This document shows, piece after piece, positions 56,868-64,000 of a stretch of 64,000 nt of DNA. This stretch comes from Corythucha ciliata. Taxonomy: Eukaryota; Arthropoda; Insecta; Hemiptera; Tingidae. Location of the stretch: contig CM075942.1 in assembly GCA_038030265.1 (NCBI GenBank), positions 38,530,751 through 38,594,750 of the forward strand. The letters are read 5' to 3'. Below the pieces are notes generated by a model, which worked only from the letters and a program-made list of their open reading frames with translations, was not told the origin of the DNA and did not search any database. The translations under genes were made by a program, and so were the position numbers. Each line of letters starts with the position of its first letter. Within the stretch, counting starts at the first letter, position 1.

Positions 56868-58498
56868 TTAAAGGATTCCCAGCAGTTCAGGAGTGATGTT
56901 TTTTCCGGTGGATGAGGAGCAAGTGTAAAAAATAGTTTTCTCCTTACAAGTTTCTTGTCTCACCCATTGGTACGCTTTGGTCCAGTATTGTAGAGTTATG
57001 GCAACGTTTTCTCGGAAACGTTGCAGTTAGGAGAGTCTTCTCGTCGGTCTGCTGACCATTTCTCCAGCAGGCCACCAACATGAGCAAGAAACTGCCCCAC
57101 TAGCAACCTCTCCCTCAGGGAATGTTCTCTCTTTATCACATCATTTGTGGATTCGATCACATTATTAGTAGACGGGTACCCCACTGCAGCACCTTCGTAC
57201 CAGTTAGGGTTCTTGACGATCCACTGAGAATTGAAGTACTCAGTGAATTCAATAACCTTCTGATCTTTGGTGCCCATCCATTTTTCGATGAAGAGAAGTG
57301 AAGCCAGGGAGAAGGATACGTCGTCTTTGCAGCTCTGTAAACTGAGAATATCGTCCTTCAACTCCGATCGCTGTGGTAAGCTTTTCAAAATTTTTTCACA
57401 GTTCTGAAGAACATGGAAGTAGCAGAACAGCCGCTTTTTGGGTGGACCAAAGACATTTCCATAACCTTTTGTAATGGCGTCGCTAGCGTCAGCTAGCAAT
57501 ATTTGAGGCTGCCACGTCAAATCATAATTATGTAGCGCGCGGAATATAAAAGCGAAATCTTCGGCGCTTTCACCCTTACAAATCGCCACTGCAAAAGGAT
57601 GAAATACCTGATCTTGATCAGTAGTGCCCACAGTTCATCACTGGGTATCCTTGCCAGATTAATTTATATGTAGCGTCTACTTGCACCATCGGTGATCTCG
57701 ACATATTCTGCAACAGTCAACAGTGCAGACAAAACAATCTTGACATCCTGCTCGTCGACGTTCGTAGACTCGCTAAAAACGACGTATTTGAGCACAAACG
57801 GTTCATCTTTCGATGCCGGTTTAGAAAGTCTGGCCTCACACCATGGGGAAATGTCACTAGCTGAAACCGTCGGGCTACCGTATTTGTCATTTCTCAGTTT
57901 TTTAAGGAACTTTAGACTTGGGAGGCTCTTCTAGATTCATTTTCCTGGCTGCTACAATAATGGCGTTGGGTTTTTCGAGACCCTCATCAAACTTGGATTT
58001 AATGAACTCTTTCATAGCAGTTGTCAATCCCCGTTGCTTTTCAGTACAATTTTCTTTGTGTACGTGAGCACAGTCGGTCTCGTACAGCGAAACGCTGGAG
58101 CTGGTGCTGTGGTACAGCAGATAACGTCTGTTAGGGCACTCTGACTTCCGGTACTGACCGAAAATACACCGGTATTCTACTCGTACACCGTCAAGTGTAT
58201 TTTTGGTCGAGTCCTTGCTCCATCCAGACCATGACAGACGCAGCCGCTTCTGATGGCCCAGGAAATTCAGAAATTTTAAGCCAGACTGGTGCGTTTCCAC
58301 GGCGTTTGGAAGGTGGAGAATCGACCTGTAAAAACAAAATGACTTCAAAGAAGGAAATGTGCACCCACTCTTTCGGATATATTTGAAATGCTTGGTTTTT
58401 TGTTCAAGTTTGAGAAAGAACAATCTAACCTTCTGTGCCTGGTTGACCGAGTCGTCGACGAAATCTTCGAGGAAAGTGCATGTTTCATGCGCATCCAT
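56868..58498 (-). pseudogene. MULE (Mutator-like) transposase, several frameshifts
   Basis: Begins at MDAHETCTFLED (58498), then a probable intron (AAG|GTTAGA to TTTTTACAG|GTC, about 58430-58331). The next block, VDSPPSKRRGNAPVWL, shifts frame near 58230. There follow SKDSTKNTLDGVRVEYRC and SECPNRRYLLYHST, a DNA-binding N-domain with Cys residues. A shift near 57910 leads to LKKLRNDKYGSPTVSASD. After another, QVDATYKLIWQGYP supplies the first catalytic Asp, a shift near 57632 leads to VGTTDQDQVFHPFAVAICKG, ILLADASDAITKG has the second Asp, and CYFHVLQNCEKIL the C-x2-H signature. YPSTNNVIESTNDVIKRE is the conserved STNN-E-N segment. A last shift near 57005 gives LQYWTKAYQWV and a stop at 56868. 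Five or so breaks make it inactive. The usual C-terminal SWIM finger was not found. Confidence 0.88.
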
Positions 58499-59128
58499 TT
58501 CTTTTACGACGAGTGAGTACACATAAATTCAAAAACTTGGAAAAATACTCGCTCGAAATATACAGAAATGATAACACAGATAACATCAAAGTCCATCAAC
58601 TCAAGCAAAAACGACACTATTTTGTTTTTTATTTGAGCAATTATTTGTTTTATATGACATTAAAGACTTAGTGAACTTGAATAAATGGGTACAGTTTCCT
58701 TTCAGAGTCGCAGTGACGTAATGTTGGCAGCACTGACGTTATCATGGCTCTTTCTTCCAATATCTGTCGGGCGGACTCCTTATTTGCCGGGCGAACCTCT
58801 TTTATGATGGATATATTATTTTCCTGCTGCGCAATAGAATTTTAAGATGTTCGCTCTATCAAAACAGCCGTTATTGATCCTACATTTTGGCGTTACTTTG
58901 CATTATTTTGTCGTTCACATTTTACCGGTACAAAAACTTGTTTTGCAGTGAATTTAACATTTTTTTAGTGCATTTCATTCTGAAAAATGCACTATTGGTC
59001 TCGTCGTGATGGTGGCAAACATGGGTCATGTCATGTTTTTTTCACGTTTCAGAACCTCTAGAACACGAATTCAGTGGTCTCCAGGATTCATATATATATA
59101 TATTGATTTATAATATTATGACCGTTTT

Positions 59129-60006
59129 CTTGTTAGCACGATAACTCTCGAAGAAATTAGTTTAGCGGAACGCGCTTTCGCACAAAAATCAGTAGTCATA
59201 AGACACCGGTCGGTATTGCATTTGGGCCAAATCGGTCAAGATGGAGGGGGGGAAAACAGGGCTTGAAGTCGTCAAAAAATCACTAAAAATCACCAGTTGA
59301 TTCTAGAAGCATCATATTCGGTACGTATACTCCATGTTAGACTAGCCTTTGATTCCCATTTTAATTTTTTGAAAAAGTCGAAGGGGAGGGGGTGTTGCCC
59401 CCGGGGTGGAAGTAAGTGTGTGGTCTTGTTTGCACGATAACTCTAGTAGAAATTAATATAGCGGAACGATATTTGGCACAAAAATCAGTAGTCATAAGAC
59501 CCCTGTCGGTATTGCATTTGGGCCAAATCGGTTGAGGTGGAGGGGGGGAAATTAGGGGTTGAAATGGTCAAAAAATCACTATAAATCACCAGTTGATTCT
59601 AGAAGCATCATATTCGGTACGTATACTCCATGTTAGAGTAGCCTTTGATTCCCATTTTAATTTTTTGAAAAAGTCGAAGGGGAGGGGGTGTTGCCCCCGG
59701 AGTGGAAGTAAGCATGTGGTCTTGTTAGCACGATAACTCTCGAAGAAATCAATTTAGCGGAACGCGCTTTGGCACAAAAATCAGTAATCATAAGACCCAG
59801 GTCGGTATTGCATTTTGGCTAAATCGGTCAAGGTGAAGGGGGAGAAATAGGGGTTAAATTGTCAATAAATCACAGTAATTCACCAGTTGATTCTAGAAGC
59901 ATTAGATTCGGTACGTATACTCCATGTTAGAGTATCCTTTGATTCCCATTTTAATTTTTCCAAAAAGTCAAGGTGGTGGGGGTGGTCCTTCCGGTGTGGA
60001 AGTGTA
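59129..60006 (+). repeat. Three ~296-bp tandem units, left arm
   Basis: Units start at 59129, 59425 and 59721. Each has, in order, GCACGATAACTCT, TAGCGGAACG, CACAAAAATCAGTA, GTCGGTATTGCATTTGGGCC, CACCAGTTGATTCTAGAAGC, CGGTACGTATACTCCATGTT and a G-rich GGGGAGGGGGTGTTGCCCCC hairpin (replaced by GGTGGGGGTGGTCC in the third). Confidence 0.9.
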
Positions 60007-60879
60007 AAAATAGCGTTGAACTTCACTAGTTCATCTTAGCGCTCTAAAATTCGACTCAATAATTTAATGTAACGAAAGCCCTGGGTCCCATTGAGATTTA
60101 TCGAAAACTTTGATGGGTGAGGGTGAAATGGGGGATGAAATTTCAAAAAGAAAAAGCTTAAATTCACACGTTTAGGTATTATAAAATACGGCACAAAAAT
60201 TTAATATTACAAAGCCCTTGGAAAACTACCGAAACTTTTCGACATTTTGAAGAGAGGGTGGTGAAAATAAAGGAAGAAGTTCGGCTTAATGAAACAAATA
60301 ATGGTATCAAAATTATTACTTCTGGGACGGCTTAGGATATCCGTATACATAATGAAATGCACTCTTTCCGACCGCCAGCTGCCGGAGCGAAATTTTTTTT
60401 AGCCTGGAGTTGGTCGTCGGGAAAACTCCTCTTTTAGCCGGGTTATAAGATTTACCCCGTAAGAAAATCATGAAAAAAAAAATTCGCTCCGGCAGCTGGC
60501 GGTCGGAAAGAGTGCATTTCATTCCTTATACGGATACCCTAAGCCGTCCCAGAAGTAATAATTTTGATACCATTATTTGTTTCATTAAGCCGAACTTCTT
60601 CCTCTATTTTCACCACCCTCTCTTCAAAATGTCGAAAAGTTTCGGTAGTTTTCCAAGGGCTTTGATATATTAAATTTTATAATACCCGTATTTTATAATA
60701 CCTAAACGTGTGAATTTAAGCGATTTTTTTGAAATGTCATCCCCCATTTCACCCTCCCCCATCAAAGTTTTCGATAAATCTCAATGGAACCCAGGGCTTT
60801 CGTTACATTAAATTATTGAGTCGAATTTTAGAGCGCTAAGATGAACTAGTGAAGTTCAACGCTATTTTTACACTTCCAC

Positions 60880-61442
60880 ACCGGAAGGACCACCCCCACT
60901 ACCTTGACTTTTTCGAAAAATTAAAATGGGAATCAAAGGCTACTATAACATAGAGTGTACGTACCGAATATAATGCTTCTAGAATCAACTAGTGATTTTT
61001 TGACCATTTAACCCCTATTTCCCACCACCCCTCCACCTCGACCGATTTGGCCCAAATGCAATACCGACCGGGGTCTTATGTCTTCTGATTTTTGTGCCAA
61101 AGCGCGTTCCGCTAAATTGATTTCTTCGAGAGTTATCGCGCTAACAAGACCACACGCTTACTTCCACCCGGGGGACAACACCCCCTCCCCTCGACTTTTT
61201 CAAAAAATTTAAATGGGAATCAAAGGCTACTCTAACATGGAGTATACGTACCGAATATGATGCTTCTAGAATCAACTGGCGATTTATAGTGATTTTTTGA
61301 CCATTTCAACCCCCATTTTCCCCCCTCCACCTCGACCGATTTGGCCCAAATGCAATACCGACCGGGGTCTTATGACTTCTGATTTTTGTGCCAAAGCGCG
61401 TTCCGCTAAATTGATTTCTTCGGGAGTTATCGTGCTAACAAG
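60880..61442 (-). repeat. Two tandem units, right arm
   Basis: Reverse-complement units 60880-61149 and 61150-61442. The inner one carries the GGACCACCCCCACTACC variant and corresponds to the third left unit; the outer one corresponds to the first or second. Confidence 0.88.
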
Positions 61443-61627
61443 AAAACGGCCATAAGCTTATAAATAAACCAATATATAGTGTATATAAATACATATATGA
61501 ATTTCGGAGACCACTGAATTCGTGTTCTAAAGGTCCTGAAACATGAAAAAAACATGCCATGACCCATGTTTGCCACCATCACGACGAGACCAATAGTGCA
61601 TTTTGACATAAATGAAATGCACTAAAA

Positions 61628-64000
61628 GCTAATTTTTTCCATCTTTGTAGGCTTACTGGGAAACAAAGTGAACTGCAGCGCAAGCCTATAGGCTGTTGAG
61701 GAAAATCTTTCCAAATTACTGTAATTTGGAAGGATCAATATCTCCCCGTTAAAATTACCCTCTTCTTGGTTGGTCAGAGGAAATGTGTAAATCAGAGCTC
61801 GCACACTATTCTTCCTTGGACGTAATGAATAGGTCCCAGAACGTACGCTAGGCATATTTTTGTATTCCGCAACTTGTCCATGCCCATGCTAATAACGGTT
61901 TTGAATCACAATCATTGAAAGGAGCTTGCATCTTCTTCATTTCCCCCGGATAAATCCTACCAATGAGGTGCAACTTGTATGCAAGCGCCTTTCTTCAACT
62001 CATCGTCCCTAATCATTTTCTCATCTAAATTGTAAGGATAAGGTGGAATTACAAGCATAAAACATCAACGAGTCCCCCATCATACACATACCTTACGTTT
62101 TTAGTTGATGAAATCCCTTTGGTAATAAACCCCGTATATCTTCCCTACCGTTTTTTTATATCATTTTCTTTTGGGCTAATCAACCTTCAGCTCTACCTGC
62201 ACTCTTTCACGTTTCTGAATTGAGCATTTTAGCTGTTTTTTCTTTCCCTTATTCTCACAAAACAGTACAGTCAAAAAATAATTCCCTGGCTTTGGTCTCA
62301 TTTGACTCAGCGTTAAAAAAAATACGTCAGGAACCACCTTAAATTCAAGTCAATTCTAAAATCTCAATTTTATGGAATTTTCCAAACTTTCTTTCCCTCC
62401 GCAATCATGGTTCTCCCCTCGCACAAACTCATCGGATTCGGGGGCTCATCGGATCTCGTATTCTAGTGTAACAAGGAATTTTTGAGCCAAGGTTCAAAGG
62501 TGGACGAGTTTTGCCCGCTATAGGGCAAAACATTTGCCCTATAGCGCATTTTCATTTTTTTTGAAGTTTTTTGAATGTACTAAAAACGGACATTTTAAAT
62601 TAATTTATTTAGAAAATTCTCCTTCTGGTAGCACGCGGAAGAAATTGCAATTTTTATGGAACGAAGTGAATGCCACGGTTTGATAGAGCGGAGCAAACAT
62701 TTGCCGCTTTCTTTTGTTATTCTTGATTTTTACAAGGAGCAAAGAAATGCAAAATAATTTCCGAGCTTGTTGTTGTATTTTCAAGTCCTTAGTAAGGGAA
62801 AAGGAATTGCTTTCTAGTGAGGTCGAAAGACGATCGATATCCACAAGACCTGCTGAGGGAATTTTCAAGGTACAATAATTATAGTCCCTCACCAAAAAGA
62901 AGTGTCACGAGCCCTGTGGGTTCCAAAAGAGTAGAAAAATTAAGTAATTAAGTTAAGACCGTCTCCCTACTTTGTCTCTTTGTGCTTGAAAGTTTTTGTT
63001 AAATGACTGTATTAAGGTGTTTTTTTTTCTGTTGCTGTCACCTGCGGTGGTGCTACAAGGGCCTCTCTGCCTAATGTTGGGGAGTGTTCGACTCGGGGAT
63101 GCCACCTTCGTCTTCCACCTTTTATTAAGAGGACAATAAGGCGAGGAAGCACGCTTTCATTCGACCCCGAAAAGAAGAAAAATCATTCACGGGAACGACA
63201 GAATTGTTCGAGTTTGCTCGGCCGTAATGGGTAGACTCAAAAAAAGACGCCAGTTTTTTTTTCATTTATTTTACTTTTCCCAGATTTTTTTTCTCTTTAA
63301 AGAAAGAAGTTAATTTTACGAGGAGGAAGATCCTATCTTTGTTATGTACCGATCTTTCCATGATTGTGCCATTGACCTCAACAATCATTATTTTAATCGA
63401 AACTATCTGTAAATAATTAATACTACATTTCAGATAGGTCGGTCTCAGTATCTTGCAAAAAAAAAATGCTCAAGACGTACTCTACTTATTTCTGCGATGC
63501 ACTGCAGCAGACACGATTTTTTTTTTTTTTTTTTTTTTGTGCTCTTTTTGTATTTTAATGTTTCTTGGCTCAAGGTCACACACGCATTATAAAATGAAAC
63601 GCGGTCTGAATTGTGATATGGCGTAAAGACTTTTTTGATTCAAATTCTATTCATGACGTTTTAAAAAATAGGAGATAGACAGGCGCAGTGGTGCCTCAGT
63701 TAATGCAGTGAGAAATTAGCACTTATTATATGCCTGGGGACTGGGAGATACATTGTGTCTACATAAGTGCAGAAGAGTTAAAAGTGGGGCTATCCAGAGT
63801 TAAAAGTCTGGGGGAAAGTGATCGTCCCACGGTGTTATGTTGTATTGTTGAACACACTCACTTTTATGTTCCATCTGTCCCCTGTTGGTCTGCTACACCT
63901 GCTTAATTGTCCCTCTCGACAATTCCAAGCTGCCACACGAAGGTTGTATTGCATTCACATGGCAGTTGGAAGTGAGTAGGGGATCGTGGTATAGATAATA
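61628..64000. other. No recognisable gene
   Basis: Contains the hairpin at 62511 and a 22-base T run at 63517-63538. Open frames (for example 62605-62895 minus) are of chance length and unlike known families. Confidence 0.35.
62511..62550. repeat. Hairpin, GCTATAGGGCAAA stem
   Basis: TGCCCGCTATAGGGCAAAA faces CATTTGCCCTATAGCGCAT, about 16 paired bases with a tiny loop. It may be the core of a small palindromic repeat. Confidence 0.65.

Larger units (their letters stand above)
55820..58832. mobile_element. MULE transposon with CCCG-repeat termini
   Basis: The left region (about 55820-55995) holds seven or eight degenerate ~20-27-bp units centred on GCCCG-CA. Its segment 55889-55955 (GGTTCGCCCGACAGATTT and neighbours) is the inverted match of 58757-58832, which read on the minus strand gives GAGGTTCGCCCGGCAAATAA then GTCCGCCCGACAGAT. 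The broken MULE transposase lies between on the minus strand. Long, repeat-rich inverted termini are normal for Mutator-like elements. Total about 3 kb. A MITE half-copy (56624) sits inside the left part. Confidence 0.7.
58965..61627. mobile_element. 2.66-kb palindrome with tandem units in its arms
   Basis: The left arm 58965-60400 and right arm 60473-61627 are reverse complements around a 72-bp loop. The tips TTAGTGCATTTCATT and AATGAAATGCACTAA match, and each tip is itself a small hairpin (TAGTGCATTT ... AAAATGCACTA). The outer ~165 bp is single copy. The arms then hold a ~296-bp unit starting CTTGTTAGCACGATAACTC: three copies on the left (59129, 59425, 59721) but two on the right. The inner ~400 bp (ends at CGACCGCCAGCTGCCGGAGCG) is again single copy. 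No coding frame of note. The copy-number difference shows unit loss or gain after the palindrome formed. Confidence 0.9.

Noticed and set aside
58195..58386. Plus-strand frame over the MULE N-terminus
   Set aside because: Antisense shadow of the broken transposase.
1..64000. CRISPR arrays, bacterial operons or viral genes
   Set aside because: No spaced direct repeats, no Shine-Dalgarno-led gene strings and no recognisable viral proteins; all coding signals are eukaryotic gene or transposon types.

Overview
This is a 64 kb window of animal nuclear DNA. It is AT-rich, with very low gene density and many degenerate transposable elements. The TE set (Jockey-type LINE, RNase H LINE, MULE, hAT, foldback elements, many palindromic MITEs) and the one gene, with a single 80-bp intron, fit an arthropod (insect or crustacean). 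That is inference; nothing here fixes the species. No rRNA, complete tRNA, CRISPR array or bacterial-type operon was seen.

Gene: one credible intact host gene lies on the minus strand at about 34742-36042. It is a two-exon PA-TM-RING E3 ubiquitin ligase of the Goliath/Godzilla/RNF13-RNF150 family, about 406 residues. It has a signal peptide, a PA lumenal domain, one membrane helix and a complete RING-H2 finger. A TATA-like box with an adjacent CACGTG lies upstream, and a 232-bp palindromic MITE sits just past the stop codon.

Mobile-element proteins, all broken: (1) 225-960, minus strand, pieces of an uncharacterised invertebrate protein family between 228-bp inverted arms (1-228 and 1260-1487); (2) 10547-12560, plus strand, Jockey-like endonuclease/reverse transcriptase with two stops, a frameshift and no 3' end; (3) 23731-25290, minus strand, 3' part of a second LINE with RNase H; (4) 56868-58498, minus strand, a MULE transposase with several frameshifts, between matching CCCG-rich termini near 55.89 and 58.83 kb.

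Non-coding elements dominate the rest. There are two very large palindromes: 43000-45026, with a younger 100-bp palindrome inserted in one arm, and 58965-61627, whose arms hold 3 versus 2 copies of a ~296-bp tandem unit. There is a hAT-type element with an 8-bp target duplication (36843-38016) carrying a nested TTAA-flanked element, a near-identical 421-bp tandem duplication ending in poly(A) (45814-46666), and about fifteen palindromic MITEs. Several MITEs share ends of the type TAAGGCCCGTATTCA or AGGGGGCCTATTCTC. The intervals 25.5-32.4, 38.0-41.2, 12.6-16.6 and 61.6-64.0 kb show nothing recognisable beyond simple repeats.
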